DNA of 64,000 bases from Chinchilla lanigera (lineage: Eukaryota; Chordata; Mammalia; Rodentia; Chinchillidae): positions 5,287,497-5,351,496 of the forward strand of contig NW_004955470.1 in the NCBI RefSeq assembly GCF_000276665.1. Reading direction: 5' to 3'. The position numbers were made by a program, and so were the translations under genes. Positions 1 through 12,362 of the stretch are shown here, in pieces. The stretch's first letter is position 1. Each line of letters begins with the position of its first letter. The notes beneath the pieces are model-generated. The model was not told where the DNA came from, did no database searches, and saw only the letters and a program-made list of their open reading frames with translations.

Positions 1-1030
1 GCCCTGGCCCATCCAGGGCTGTTTTACAAGTGGTGCCTACCGCGTTACAACCTTTCCTTGCTTAATATCCCAAAGTGATGTTATAGAGAACCCAAGGACC
101 GTCCTGAATTACACTGGTATGCAGGGCAGCCGGTGCACGACAGAATGCAAACCTCATCATCTAGGTCTATAAAACCCAAGCAGAGTGCCCCCCGATAACA
201 AATTTCACTCATTTCTAATAAAGTTTTTCCAGGTTAACTTTCTCCTGTGTGTCTGAGGAAAAAACCTTCTCAAATAGTTGATTTCATTTGAGCCATGTGG
301 TACGATCCTCTGACAAAGTGCCCTGCGTGATTCAGATGCGGGGGCTGGTTTGGTTCGACATAAATATCCTCCCCTTTTGTAATTCCGAGACATAACATTT
401 GGAGCATGAGGCCACGGAGCAGTATGGAAACGCACCTGGCTCATTATGTGAAGACACCTAATATTCCACATCATCCCAGCAAGACCCAAAAAAGGAAGCA
501 AAGCCCGCATTTTCCTAAATATTTCCCCGGGGGTGGGCACAGTATTTAGATGTTCCACACCATTCATCACGAAATGACTTCCGCACTGTCTCCTGGTTGT
601 AGCTGTCCTGCCTCAATTAGACCATAAAGTCTCTAACAGTACCAATGAACTTGATGACTTCCATATATCCTGTGGCACTGGGTACACAGTGGGTGCTAAA
701 TAAATGCACAGTCACTGAAACAGTGCAATATGGCGACCATGTGGTCCTCGCATTGGCAAGGGCCCTACAAGGCCAGTGGGCACGGTGTTCCAGTCCTCAC
801 AGGAGCACTGGCATGGGTGCCTTTGTTGACTGACACACAGGAAAGTAACCAAGAAGGGAGGAGGAGTGACTGGGGACTTCGAGAACTTTCCGCTGCCATT
901 AAGTGAAAACACAATGATGATGCCAGGCAGTGTTCTCCACAATACATGTTTGTGCCTTCAGTGGCGCCTGGATTGAGCATCCTGAGGGTTTCACCCACGC
1001 CAGGCGACAGAGTCTGTGAGGAAGGGCAGA
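1..1030. other. Unassigned single-copy-looking DNA
   Basis: I see no repeat family, RNA gene or convincing exon here. The open frames are short, overlap on both strands and match nothing I know. The stretch may be intronic or intergenic. Confidence 0.4.
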
Positions 1031-1033
1031 GTC

Positions 1034-1076
1034 AGGGGTTGTAGCTCAGTGGGGCCCTGGGTTTGACCCCCAACAC
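1034..1076 (+). repeat. ID SINE with internal deletion
   Basis: The A-box-like GTAGCTCAGTGG is followed almost directly by the B-box part GGGTTTGACCCCC and an AACACC end. About 25 bases that normally lie between them (GCTTGCCT...GTGAAG) are missing. There is no clear A tail. This is an old, internally deleted ID copy, not a tRNA gene. Confidence 0.6.
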
Positions 1077-1079
1077 CTC

Positions 1080-3690
1080 GACAATAGTAGCACAAAGGGC
1101 AGAGGCTGCAAGTGGCAGGGAGGACTGGCGAGCTCAGGCACAGGCTCAGGAAGTGGGGCACACCCTGCAGGAAGAAGTGGGGCCCTCGAAGTGGACCCAG
1201 TGTGCTTGTGAGAGGAGCCTCTCACAGCCCGAGGGGGGCCCAGGACCCACCCCGACCTGGAACCTGGTGTGGCGGGGCTGCACCAGAACCCAGCAAGCAG
1301 AGCTCCCAGGGAAGGGGCACAACGCCGGCCAGTCCCTGGCGAGGGCCTGGGGACAGTCAGGGCGATGGACTGAAACACAAAGTAGGGGCAGGTTGGGGAG
1401 CACCCAGAGCTCTTCCAGGGCCACCGCCTCAGTAACAAAAGGTTGCTCCTTTGAATCACTGAGGGTCAAATAAAAGAGAGCAGAGGGCCTCATAGGAAGG
1501 AGTGGGATTGAAGCTCATCTACCCCGAATTCCACTCCCTTGGGTGGCGAGGCAGCAGTTCCACTTTCAGGACCACTAAGCAGAAGGGGCCTCCTCTGGCA
1601 GGGCTGGACACTGTGTCCACCCAGAGCTGTGGGAAGAACTGCCCAGGCCATACTTGATCTACAGTGTGGCCCAACACAGGACTTCCAGAGGCAGTCAGGC
1701 TCATGCTGGTCATGCTATTCTAGGCCCCTAGTGAGAACGGTTGCTTCAGAGAGAAGTGTATATTAACTGCTTCAGGCCACAAAGAGTGAGGCTCGGGAAT
1801 TTTAAGAATTATTGAAAGGGACTATTTCTTTTCTCTTGAGGAAGCTATAGAGGAAAGCACCACCAAGAAATGAAGAGACAAAAGGAAATATACCTTGGGA
1901 CTTTGTTTGGAGTCCTGGATCCAGCTCTTCCTGAAGCCAACTGTCTGTGACTTCCTACTTACATAAGCCCCAAAATCTGTCTCTGGTTTCATAAGAGCTA
2001 AACAATCTTTGCAAACTTTACCTGGAAAAGAAAGAGTCCCAACAATTCCCTGAGCAAACAGGAGCTGAATGTCAAAACATGTGAAGCCTCTGAAGCTGCC
2101 TGGACATGCTTGGTCTAGCTCGATCTTTAGATCCCTCAGACAAAAGGTTTGGTACACTTTCAGACGGCGACACCCAGGACAGATGGAGGCCAGCTGGGAG
2201 GCCGATCTCAGTACGGGTACGGTCGATTTGCTGTGGGTTTACACAGAGCAGAGAGAGGCGCCATCGCTTTGTACCAGAGCCACATCTGAACAGCTCTGTC
2301 ACAGCAGGATGAGCAAACTCCCAGCTCCGGCTCATCCCCTGCACGTGCCCCGTGAGCTCTGACAGCCTCGCTTCTCCCACCAGGTGGGAAGGGATGAAGG
2401 GCTCAGCGTGGGACTGACCCTGACGGACACGGGTAGTGAGTGGCAACAAGACACTGTATAGAAAGAATGGTGAGGGGCGTTCAGTACCAGTCTTTGAGTG
2501 CCTGGCGTGCAGGTGGCAGCAGGATGGAGTCTGGGTGCACCGGATGAACGGTAGGGGGCCTCCAGCAGTATCCACCCCATCTAGATACCAGGCCACCGCC
2601 CACCTCCCAGGAGGCAGACGCCACTGACGGAGTGCTGAGGCTGGAAGAACCACACTGGCTGAGATTGAAATCAGCAGGCAGTCACCCCTGGGGCTCAGAC
2701 CACAACAAACCATGAGTTGTACCTCCCAGGCACTGAGGAGCCTAGCCAGGGTTTCTGCATACAGCAGGCGTTCAATAACGGGCTGCAGCAAGTTGCCACC
2801 ACTGGTTCTGTATAAGCCTGGAAAGAGTATGTTTGTAGGATGCTAATATAAAGTGCACCTAGTGAGAACAACCAGAAGTGGTAAAGCCCTCTTGTGCAAA
2901 CGGGGGAGAAGCCTGGGCTTGAAAGTCCCCTTGCTGCCTACACTGCAGTCCTGGGGTCACTGATTAGCCTGGGCGCAGAAAGTCTCCCACCTGTCAGAAG
3001 GGGACGGCAAGGCCTGTCACCAAGGATGCTGTTTGGGACCGAGTGAGATGATGTCATGTGGGATGGAAGGGATGATTGTTCACTGTATTTTTGGCGGCTC
3101 TGAAAATGCAGTACATGGGGACCCACCCACACCACCTCCGCGCAGGTCTGCTCCGGCTGTCCGTCCCAGCTCGCTGGGACTCAGAAATAGTGCCGCCCAC
3201 GGGCAGCGATCTGGGGCTGGGGAGCAGCCTGTGTGGGAGGGGCAGGGGGCCCGCAGCGCGCCGTGCACAGCCCACAGCAAGGGGGCCGTGGCCATGGGGT
3301 GGTTTGGAGCCCATGCGAAGGAGGCCCTGGAGGCACAACGCCAGGACCTGCCTCTTGGCCATGGATATGCACGCCCCTGGGCCAGAGAGAGCCAGGCTGG
3401 GCAGCACACTCCTGCACCAGCCCAACAAACAACCCAGGGGCCTGCGCGGCTTGCAGAGCAGGAGGGAGGGCTCCATGCAGGGCGACACGGATGGCAATGG
3501 CCAGATGGCGCCAGGGACCTATCACAATCTCATGCACAGGCCTGGGAAGAAACGCACAGGGCCGAACCAGGTTGGGAAGGGGTTAAGGAGTGGGCTGCGC
3601 CTGAGCCCCGCCCTCTCCCACAGGGATACTCGGGACTTCGGCCCAGATCCCATGGGGAGAGAGGCGTGGGGGTGACGACATCGTCCTGAC
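1080..3690. other. Unassigned, moderately GC-rich DNA
   Basis: No exon can be defended. Several overlapping open frames exist on both strands around 2.07-2.8 kb and 3.0-3.7 kb, and none has recognisable domains. The part at about 1.82-2.1 kb resembles an old interspersed repeat on the minus strand, but I could not name the family. Confidence 0.35.
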
Positions 3691-3692
3691 AT

Positions 3693-4020
3693 ACATCACA
3701 TGGTTGTGTCCCCCCGAATTCATCCGCTGAAACCCTAATGCCAAGGTGATGGTATTAGGAGGTGAGGCTTGGGGAAGTGATGGATGGTGAGGGCACAGTT
3801 CTCAGTAAAGGGATTAGTGCCCTTCCCACAGATGCTCAGGGAGCTCTCTCATCCTTCTGCCTCGTAGGGATACAGCAAGAGGGTATCATCGTGAAGCAGG
3901 AAGTGGACCCTCACCAGACACCAAACCCATCAGCACTCTGAACTTAAGACTTCCAGGCTCCAGAGCCACGTGGAATGAATTTCTGTTGTTTCTAGTTATT
4001 TCTAGGTCACCCAGTCATGG
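3693..4020 (+). repeat. MaLR (MLT1-type) solo LTR
   Basis: The order of motifs is that of sense MaLR LTRs: a GTTGTGTCCCCCC start region, then AACCCTAATGCC, TATTAGGAGGTGAGGC, a 'cagacaccaaacc' segment, 'cttccaggctccagagc', and a 3' part close to TTTCTGTTGTTT. MaLR LTRs are non-coding and move using ERVL proteins. No internal region adjoins it, so it is a solo LTR. Confidence 0.75.
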
Positions 4021-4985
4021 CTTTTCTGTTCCAGCAGCCTGATTTGACCAGGTCAGACACCCTACACCTCCAGGCACTGGAAAAATGGGAACATGAATCT
4101 GGGTGGGTCTTGCAGAGAGGGGTGTCAGCTTCCACGCCCCTTCCTCCACCCTCGAACACGTATGTGACCGAGTCAGTTTCGGCGCATAAGGACAGTAGTG
4201 ACAGGGTGCGTGGCACAGGAAGATACAGGAGAGAGGGAAAGGGGTGTGTCTATGGCAATCAGGCACCGGGATTACGGGACCAGTGGCAGGGAGCCAATGC
4301 TCAAGTGTGGGCGTTGCAGTTTACAGGGATGACCCAGGTAAGACCCTGACTAAAAGCCACAGTGGAGGTCACTTCTTCAGACAACTGTAAAGGATGCCTG
4401 AGACCTACGTCTTGGATAATACGGCACTCAAACTGCAGACTTCACGTCAATACCCTATGCTAAGATGGACTTGGGAGGCCCTCCTTGAACTTTAAGCCAA
4501 GGCACTGCTAAGTCATCAGGGAGGGTGGTGGTGGGAAGAGCAACTGCATTTTCCCCCAGTTTTTCTTTATGTGAAGTACACAGCAATTATATTTTTAAAT
4601 TTTCTCAGCAGGAATAAATAACAGCCAAGAGCCATGATGATGCTACTGGGAGAATGTCTACAATCCACAATGAAATAATTATCACAAAAATATGATTGAC
4701 AGGATACAGAGGGAACTGGAAAAAATAAACCCAGTGAAAATGCACCAGGAAGAATAGAAAATGCAGATGGAAATACGATCTTTAGAAACTCAGAATCTCA
4801 GAGATGGTAAAAACTGGAGCTCCTGCCTGGCAAACAATCAAAAATATTTCACAGAATGGAACTGAGGTTGACAGGTTCTGTAACTGGCCCCAGAATAAGG
4901 AGTGAATAAATGGCAAAACTGAACTCTCTTAGCTAATCAAACATGATACCAAACATTTGACGTGATTCAAAACACTTTTAACGAC
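4021..4985. other. Unassigned DNA with a possible MIR-like patch
   Basis: Only weak signals are present. About 4.78-4.97 kb has a 'ggaactgagg...aactggcccc' string suggestive of an antisense MIR. Nothing else is recognised. Confidence 0.3.
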
Positions 4986-6049
4986 AGAACCAAAAGCAAG
5001 TGACATGAGCAAAAATGGCAGAATAAGGAAAAGTTACCCTCCCCGTGACAGTAATGAAACAACTGGCTTTAAAACAATCAGAATTGACTTTGTGAGAATT
5101 CTAGAAATTGGGGCAGGAATTCAGGAAGCAACGATTCAAGAGAAACAGCTGGATCTCGGCAACAGCAGTGTGCCTCGTGGTATCTGAACTTACCATTTTC
5201 CAGTCTCTTACTTTGTAGCTCCACAATAACCTTGAAAACCAATAGCTTCACAATTACTGGTTTTTATAAACCAGCAGCCAGGAAGCCAGTGGAGGGAGAA
5301 GAACTGGGCTGAAGTTTCTTCAAAGATCCATTTTCAGAAAATTATCATTACTTGACCTGTTGTTGGTGGTTCCCTGGAAAGACTCACTTGCAGAGGGGAA
5401 AATCCACTTGGACCTGAGTCAGAGCTCGCCCAATATAAAAAGTCCTTTCCCTCCCAAGAAGTGTTTATGGAAGACAATTATAGGCAAATATTTAACTTCA
5501 TGGCTGCCTGAGGCACTTGAAAACACTTGGGACAAACAACAAATGAACTGAAATACCTAAAGCCTAGCGTAGTCCTGAGAATCTGGAAGACCACACGTAG
5601 GCCTATGCACATACACACTCAGAAAAGATGTGAGAAGGCCCTCGGTCTTCACCTCTGGTTGACATCACAGTTCTACACAAACAGGGAGAGTTTAGACAGA
5701 GCTGTTGGCTGCACACTTGAGTGTTGAGAGGTACATCTCAACATGTACACAGATTCTCTCAGCAAACTCTGGTTTCCAATGTTTAAGAAAATCTCTTTCC
5801 AATCATTATGTGGTCGTTAAGCTAATAAAGTACAGATTTCAGTGGTTACACATAACTTTGAATACAGCTTTTATTGAATTCATGCAGAAAAGTCAATAAA
5901 GAACAAACAACAAACAGCAATAAAAATAAACCTTTGGAAAGGAGGAAAGGGAGGACCTGACACCCTAAGTTGCCACATTATATTTTTAAAATTTGCAACA
6001 AAAATTTATAAGACATATAAATGTTTAAATATGGTCCACACCTAGGAAT

Positions 6050-6590
6050 ACCAAAGTGTTAGACTTACTAGACAAAGAACTTAAAGCAATTATTTTAAAT
6101 AGGTTCAAAGAATCAAGAAAACATGCATAAATGAAAGTACAAAAATGATGTCTTACCCAAGAGAGAAATAAAGAGATACAAAGTATAAAAGGGAAACAAA
6201 TGGAAATTCTTGAGTTGAAAACTATAAAAAAAATTCACTAAGGGAGCTCAATAGCATATATGAACTGGCAGAAGAATGATTCACTGAGCTTAAAGACAAA
6301 TGAGATTAACCGGTTTAAAGAACAGAAAGAAATAATAATAAAAAAAGAACAGAGACTCAAAGATCTGTGGTACATTTCTGATTGCATCCCTCATATGGAT
6401 AGTGACAGATTTAGGAGTGGAGTGGAGTGGAGAGAGAGAGAGAGACTATTTAAAGAGCTCATAGCTGATCCTACCAAAATTTGGGAGAATATCACACACG
6501 CAAGCAATTCAGTCAAACTCCAATTGGGATAAACACAGAGATTTATGCCTAGACACACCATAATCAAAACATCAAAGCCAAAGTTAAGGA
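6050..6590 (+). pseudogene. L1 ORF1 remnant (coiled coil into RRM)
   Basis: ORF1 protein is the L1 RNA-binding trimer. The best open stretch, about 6260-6532, conceptually reads ...EQKEIIIKKEQRLKDLW..., which fits the end of the coiled coil and start of the RRM-like domain in old L1M ORF1. The EQK...K.EQ.L.DLW spacing is the diagnostic part. The frame is broken on both sides, the ID at about 6600 cuts it, and the continuation reappears after 7500. A (GGAGT)n/(GA)n slip at about 6414-6445 disturbs the frame. It is non-functional. Confidence 0.7.
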
Positions 6591-6591
6591 A

Positions 6592-6698
6592 AATCTTGAG
6601 GGCCAAGGATATAGCTCAGAGGCAAAGTGCCGGCCTGGCAAGTGCAAGGTCCTGAGTTTGATTCCTGGAACAAAAGAAAAAAGAAAAAAAAACCTTGA
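6592..6698 (+). repeat. ID SINE inserted in L1 ORF1
   Basis: The A box 'tatagctcagagg', the middle 'gccggcctggcaagtgcaagg', the B box 'gagtttgattcctgg' and an A-rich tail are in order. The flanks 'aatcttga' and 'aaccttga' are an aged 8-base target-site duplication. The L1 reading continues across the insertion. Confidence 0.85.
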
Positions 6699-6732
6699 AA
6701 TGAGAGAAGCAACTTATCTAAGATACGACATT

Positions 6733-7498
6733 CTTGATTGTCAACTCAAATGGATTGAGGGATGCTTGAGATCAGAGAAGCACACTCCTGGGTGTGTCTG
6801 TGGGTGGAGTTTCCAGAGATGATTGGCATGTGGGTCAGAGAACTGAGGGGGAGATCGTCCTGAATGTGGATGGCCTGGGCCAATGGGCTGCAGCCTGGGT
6901 GGAACAGAAGCAGGAGGAGGAAGTCAGTGTTGTAAGCTCCATGGTGCTTCAGTGGGTGTATCTTTTGCTACTGCCCTCACTCATGTTAGGTGAGTCTGAT
7001 GACCACTGCACTGTGGACACTGCCTTCGCCTGTGGACCTTAGACTCCAGGTTCTTCAGCCATCAACACAGACACCAGCAACTCTTCAGGGAGCTAAATGT
7101 CTGGGACTGGGACTGCATTCTTGGTCCTTCTTGTTCTGGGGTTCCAGATTCTTTTTTTTTTTTTTTTATTTTTTGAGGCAGGGTTTCACTATGCAGTTCA
7201 GGTTGGTCTTGAGTTCACTGTGTAGCCCAGGCTGGCCTCAGCCTCGCAACAATCGTCCCACCTCAGCCTCCTGAGTGCTGGGATTACAGGCATGCACTGC
7301 CATGCCCAGCCAACTTCCAGATTCTTGGACTGAGAAGCTACTGGATTCTCTGGCTCCCAAGTGTGCAGATCGCCACTGTAAGACTGTTCTGCCTCAGATC
7401 CTGTAAGTCTACCTAATAACCCCTTTTTATAATTTTTATATATAATTTATTAATCCATTTATTAGTCCATTAATTGTGCTCTTCTAGAGAACCCTTAC
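6733..7498 (+). repeat. ERVL-type (MLT2/MT2-like) LTR with B1 insert
   Basis: It starts 'tgattgtcaactcaaatgg', followed by 'ctgggtgtgtctgtgggtgg', and ends near 'cttctagagaaccctta'. This is the sense layout of ERVL LTRs (a 'gtcaac' start, a '...agagaaccct' end). No internal region is attached, so it is a solo LTR. It lies inside L1 ORF1 sequence and holds a complete B1, so it is younger than the L1 and older than the B1. Confidence 0.7.
7142..7326 (-). repeat. B1 SINE with perfect target-site duplication
   Basis: The plus strand shows a poly-T tail, then 'gaggcagggtttcact', two tandem versions of the 'cagttcaggttggtcttgag / tgtagcccaggctggcctca' unit (the internal B1 duplication), and the head 'gctgggattacaggcatg'. 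The 12-base repeat TTCCAGATTCTT flanks it at 7142-7153 and 7315-7326. It lies inside the ERVL-type LTR. Confidence 0.9.
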
Positions 7499-8369
7499 CG
7501 GTATTTAAGGGACTTCAGTAAGATTAGTGTCAAATTTCTCTGCTAAGTGATGCAGGGTAGAAGGAAGGGAGACAAACTAACACGCTGAAAGAAAAGAGTG
7601 GTTGAAGAACATTAGAGCCAACAAAACTATCTTTCACAGGTGAAAGAACGCGGAGCACCTGTTTAACAGACAGTTTGGTTCCAAAGGGAAGAAAATGTTT
7701 TGGAGAATGTCTGGAACTAAAAGGTTGTACAACGGTGCAAATGTACCAAATGCCACTGAGTTATTTGCTTTCAAGTGGTTTATATGTTCCCTTTTTCCAC
7801 TTTGATTTTAAAGAATGAAGCCTAAATTAAGACAAATTAAGACATTCCCAGGTAAACAAAAATTGCAGAGAAGCTGTTAACAGGAAATCTGCAAGAAATT
7901 TAACAGGAAATTTACAAGAAACACTAATGGGCACCAAACATGAAGAAAATAGTACCAGTAAGGGTAATTACATAGTTAAATAGAAAAGAAAGGTAAATGT
8001 ATTTTGTGCATAACTCTTTTTCTAATTTAAAAGGAAATTGTGCAAAACTATAACTACAAAGTTGAGTGTATAACATGTAAAGGTATCATCTGAATGGCAG
8101 TAACACCAAAGAATGGAGAGAATGGAGCTATATAACAGCAAACTTTTTGTATACTACTGAAATTACATTGGTATGAGTACAAACTACAGTGTTATAAAGT
8201 AAGATGTAAATTGTAATCCCAGAACAAGTACTCAGAAAACACACTTCCAATCATGGAAGAACTGAGAAGGGAATGAGATGGTATACTAGAAAACATCTAT
8301 TCGGTCAACAGGGGATAGCAACAGAGGAAGTGGTGAACGAAGACAGAACTAGGGTATACAGAAGCCAAA

Positions 8370-9640
8370 GACTAAACTGTCTTGTGTTAATAATTATAGT
8401 AAATGAAAATGGATTAAATATTCCAATTAGGCAGAGGTTGACAAAATGGATGCAACAAAGTGATCTAACTATATGCCGTCTACAAGACACACTTTAAATT
8501 CAAAGACACTAATAGGTTGAAAGTAAAAATATAGAAAAAAAGATACACCATGAAAACAATAACCACAACATAGCTACAATGGCTAGTCTACTGTCAGAAA
8601 AAAATACTGTCTGAGACAAAAATCCTTAGAGACAAAAAGGAAATTATACAATGATGAGTTAATCAAGATTTTATTTATATACACACACACACACACACAC
8701 ACATATCCAAAATACATCAAGCAAAACTGACAGAATTGAAGGTAGAAATAGATAAATGAGCAGTAATCATTGGAATAGTCAATATTCAATTTACATAATC
8801 AACAGAAAACCTAGATATAAGATAAAAAAATAGAACACTTGAACTATCCCACAAATAAATGAGACTTAATTTATATTTAAGGACTACTCTCCCAGTATCA
8901 GCAGAATACACATTCTTCTCATGGGCACATGGAACATTTTCCAGGACAGATCATCTGTTTGTTAGTCCATAAAATGTTTCAATAAATATTAAAATATTTA
9001 CATCTTACAAAGTATGTTTTCCAACCCCAAGCAAATTAATGTTAGTAATCAGTAAAAAGGACATTCACAGATATGTGGAAATTAAATAACACACTCCCAA
9101 ATTATCAGTGAGTCAAAGGAGAAATTAGAAAATACTTTAAAATTAATCAAAACAAAAATGTAGCATACCAAAACTTATGGGTTGCAGTTTAAACAGTGCT
9201 TACAAGGAACTTTATACCTATAACTGTCTGCATTAAAGAATAGAGCTTTAGTTAACAGTCAAAAATTCTACCTCAAAAATAAGATAAACAAAATGGACAA
9301 AGCTTTAGCTAGATTAACCAAGAAAAAGTAACAGAAGGCTCAATTATAAACAAATCAAGAATGAAATAGGAATCATCACTACCAGCATTACAGAAACAAA
9401 AATGATAATGAGGAAATATTATGAGCAACTATATGCCAACAAACTAGATAGTCTAGATGAAATGGACGAATCCCTGGAAATAAAGAAACGACCAAATGTG
9501 ACTTGAGAAGAAATAGGAATTATCAATAGAGCTATATTATTACTGAAGAGATGAATTAGGAATTATAAAACTTACCACAATGAAAATCCCATGCCTAGAT
9601 GACTTCTACCAAATGCTTAAAGATTACTACTAGTTTCTTT
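8370..9640 (+). pseudogene. L1 ORF2 remnant (endonuclease, early RT part)
   Basis: ORF2 protein carries the endonuclease and reverse transcriptase of L1. From about 8392 a readable stretch gives ...VNENGLNIPIRQRLTKWMQQ..., matching the N-terminal endonuclease region. The NGLN asparagine is kept, while the catalytic QE-T-H motif reads RLQDT, with Asp in place of Glu. Further on, the DNA shows the 'cagaatacacattcttctcatgggcacatgg' region and 'tatgagcaactatatgccaacaaact' in the expected order. Stops and frameshifts are frequent, and the frame ends near 9640 where the 3' part is deleted. It cannot be active. Confidence 0.75.
8681..8703. repeat. (AC)n microsatellite
   Basis: About eleven AC units lie inside the L1 ORF2 remnant. 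Confidence 0.95.
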
Positions 9641-9984
9641 TGGGGATGATGTAAATGTTCTGAAATTAGGTGTTGGTGATAGTTCACAGACTTGTTAGGG
9701 GATATATGAAATACATCTCAATTATTTGAAAAGTATGGAGGGATAAAAACAAAAAAATCCCAGTACAGTTATAATGATGCAACTCTGAGCTTTTTTTTTG
9801 TCTTATTTGGCCAAATTGAACATAATTTGGAAGACTGTAACGCAAATCCTTTCCTTCTTCTGTCCTAAAAGGTGATAAAACATAATCTCTTCCAAATCTT
9901 TCCTACACAGTGAAGTCTTTCAATACAGTTGAAAGGCATGAGTTGGATTAGAAGGAAATACATACAATATGTAAAATAGCAGTG

Positions 9985-10020
9985 CATATATGTGTATATA
10001 TATATACATATATATGTGTG
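9985..10020. repeat. TA/TG-rich microsatellite
   Basis: An imperfect TATA/TGTG simple repeat lies between two L1 3' segments. Confidence 0.85.
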
Positions 10021-10099
10021 TTTCCATTTTTGATTTATCAAAGGTCTCCTATAAAACAATATGAAAAATGAAAACCATTCAAAGGAAAAGTGAGCATAT

Positions 10100-10450
10100 G
10101 ATATATAAAATTAATTCACATGATAGAAAATAGCCAATAAGCATATAAAATAGGTATTAATAACCAAACATAACAATTGGACTTCTGGAAATTTAAAAGA
10201 AGCTACTCATTGTTGGTGAGGCATAGGAAATGGGCATTCCCATATATTCCTGGTAGGAGTTTAAAAATACACACTTTTCTCAGACAGCCATTTGGCAGTT
10301 TCTATCAAAATCTTAATCAACCCTTGATTCAGCAATTCCAAGTGTGGGAATTTATCCTATAGCAATAACTCACAGAAACACATATAGAGAAATGACCAAA
10401 TATGTTCCCTGAAGTCAAAACTGTATTAAAAATCAGACATGTGATGAGTG
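10100..10450 (+). repeat. L1M 3' ORF2/UTR fragment
   Basis: The order 'gttggtgaggcatag', 'cctggtaggagt', 'agccatttggcagtttc', 'attcagcaattccaagtgtgg' is that of the conserved end of old L1 ORF2 in sense. It is probably a separate or rearranged part of the same L1 as 5.0-9.8 kb. Confidence 0.7.
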
Positions 10451-10465
10451 CCCCTTGGTATTGGA

Positions 10466-10858
10466 ATGATGTTAGGATTTGTGTCGAGATGTCCCCCAAA
10501 GTCTCATGCAGTCATAAGTGGGGCTTTTGGAGGTGTGTGATGCTGGGATCAAGGATGTGTAAATTAGTCCACTGATTGGTTTGGTAATCCTGCCTACCCA
10601 GAGCTGTGCCAAAGGGTGGGTAGGCTGGATAAGATCTAAGGGACAGAAAGAGGGTCATTGATTATCACTTGTAGCTTGCTGCTTGCTGCCTTCCGCCTGC
10701 CTGCCCTGCAATGCCTCAATGCAATTCTGCCCCGCCCTCACACCAGCCAACTATGGACTGAAACCTCTATGAACTGTGAGTCAAATAAACCTTTGCTCCT
10801 TTAACTTTTGGTGTCAAGTATCTTGGCTCAGCAATGAGAAAAGTAACTAAGACAAATG
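10466..10858 (+). repeat. MaLR solo LTR
   Basis: It has 'tgtcgagatgtcccccaaagtctcatgcagtc', a 'tgctgggatcaagg' segment, 'actatggactgaaacc', 'gtgagtcaaataaaccttt' (poly-A signal AATAAA) and ends 'agtaactaagaca'. It is the same subfamily as copies near 20.3, 22.3, 32.3 and 51.8 kb, so this LTR type was active in this lineage. Confidence 0.8.
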
Positions 10859-10997
10859 GTTAGCTATGAGGGAGTAGTTAAAAGAAAAGAGGTAATCCAT
10901 CTGCTGTCATAGAAATATTCATATGATATGTTATGACATTTTAAAAAATCTGCAGAAAAATATATAAACATAGTACGACTATCACTTATATGAACTG

Positions 10998-11283
10998 GTT
11001 GGGACTAGAAGTGTTTTAGATTGCAGATGTTTTTTGGATTTGGGAATATCTGTTTAGAGAACACAACTCTAAACATGAAGTTGGTATACATGAAACCACG
11101 TATACGTAGCCTGAAGGTAATTTTACAGAATATTTTTAGTGTGCCTCTCTATTGACTGCCGCCCATCACACGAGGTCAGGTGTGCAATTTTCCACTGTGG
11201 CACCATCCTGGTGCTCAAAGTTTCAGATTTTGGAGAATTTGGGCTTTTGGATTTCAGGGTTAGGGATGCTCAACCTGTATCAT
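10998..11283 (+). repeat. Old DNA-transposon-like repeat (family not named)
   Basis: The ends 'gggactagaagtgtttt...' and '...ttagggatgctcaacctgta', with 'tagcctgaaggtaattttacag' inside, match a common mammalian non-autonomous element whose termini read 'ggttgag-tatccct' on one strand. I recognise the pattern but cannot fix the name. Confidence 0.6.
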
Positions 11284-12025
11284 TTATTTTTCGCAAGAAA
11301 GTATAAAATCCACCATGCACATGCCATTTGTGCAAACTGTAACTGATTATACGCCCCTGCCCACCTGAACTCTTTAGAGGGAGAGCAGAAACCACTACTT
11401 CTTTCTGCACGCTGTCACTAAATTGCTTTGTGGGCCTGCTCTTGCAGACATCTACAGACATAGCTTCTCCAGTCTCCCTGTGACACGGGCCTGGACTCCC
11501 CACTACAAGCCCACAAACCCTACAGCCCTTGGACCTGATCCTCCCTTGTGGGGGGCCCCACTGAGCCCATCTTTGGCAGGAGCACCCTCAATCCAGGGAG
11601 GCCTTGCTAAGCTGTTGCCCCAACCTCCAATCATGCCAAGAAGGAAATGGCTCATGGCAACATTCTCCAAAGAAATCCTCTCCACCTGTGCCTGCATCTC
11701 CTCCACAGACTAGGGGAGACGGAAGCCAACCTACCATCACCACACAATAGGCTGGGGGGGCTGCTCAGTGTCACAATACTGTCCCCTGTCTGGAGTCCAT
11801 AAGGGGCCCTGTTTTCACATCCTGTATATGAACATGAGGAAATGACCTGAAAGGATACACAGGGGCTTCTCTCTGCAGAAGAGATTACATTTTTTGACTG
11901 ATACATTTCTGTAGCATTTTAAATTATGTATATAATTAAAAGATAATTAAAAGAAAAAAGGCCTCTGGAATCTATCTCTGACCTCATTCTGAACACACTG
12001 TCTTTTCCTGAGTTTGACAATTATT
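11284..12025. other. Unassigned DNA
   Basis: No exon or family is recognised. Opposite-strand open frames at about 11.27-11.7 kb overlap each other and look like chance. Confidence 0.35.
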
Positions 12026-12028
12026 TTA

Positions 12029-12362
12029 ACATTAATTGTCAAATTGATTGACTTGGGAATCACCTATGGGATTAATAAAGCACACTTCTGGGTGTGTTGG
12101 GCGATGTAGGTATAACCTTGGGTAGTGGATCTGGCTCCTGACCCTTTCATCTCTGACACTGTTCCCCTCCTCGGCCTTCAGACCACAGGAACTCCAGACC
12201 ACCATCTTTGCTCCATCATCCCCTTCCACCATGATGTTTCTGCCTTGGAACCAGGATACCACGGACCGAACCCAGTGAAACCGTGAGTCAAATTAAACCT
12301 CTTCTCCTTTAAGTTGCAGGTGTCAGGTATTGAATTTCAGGAAGAGAAAGTTGTCTAATCTT
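12029..12362 (+). repeat. ERVL/MT2-like LTR relic
   Basis: It begins 'attaattgtcaaattgattgac', with 'cacacttctgggtgtgttgg' as in the 6.7 kb LTR. The 3' half has 'gtgaaaccgtgagtcaaattaaacc' and ends 'aaagttgtctaat'. The start resembles ERVL LTRs and the end resembles MaLR LTRs, which are related families. Confidence 0.6.

Larger units (their letters stand above)
4990..9780 (+). repeat. Old near-full-length L1 (L1M-type), nested
   Basis: Sequence order follows a mammalian L1 in sense: a 5' region near 5.0 kb ('aaaatggcagaataagg'), ORF1 remains at about 6.05-6.6 and 7.5-7.95 kb, an inter-ORF spacer at about 7.95-8.35 kb, ORF2 remains at about 8.37-9.64 kb, and a 3' tail piece with a 'gatgatgtaaatgttctgaaatta' type string. 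ORF1 is interrupted by an ID (about 6600-6690) and by an ERVL-type LTR (about 6733-7498). L1 sequence resumes colinearly on both sides. Many stops and indels make it long dead. Most of ORF2 beyond the N-terminal half is deleted. Confidence 0.8.

Noticed and set aside
2072..2791. 239-codon minus-strand open frame
   Set aside because: Several other frames on both strands cover the same DNA. No domain, no splice context and no recognisable protein.
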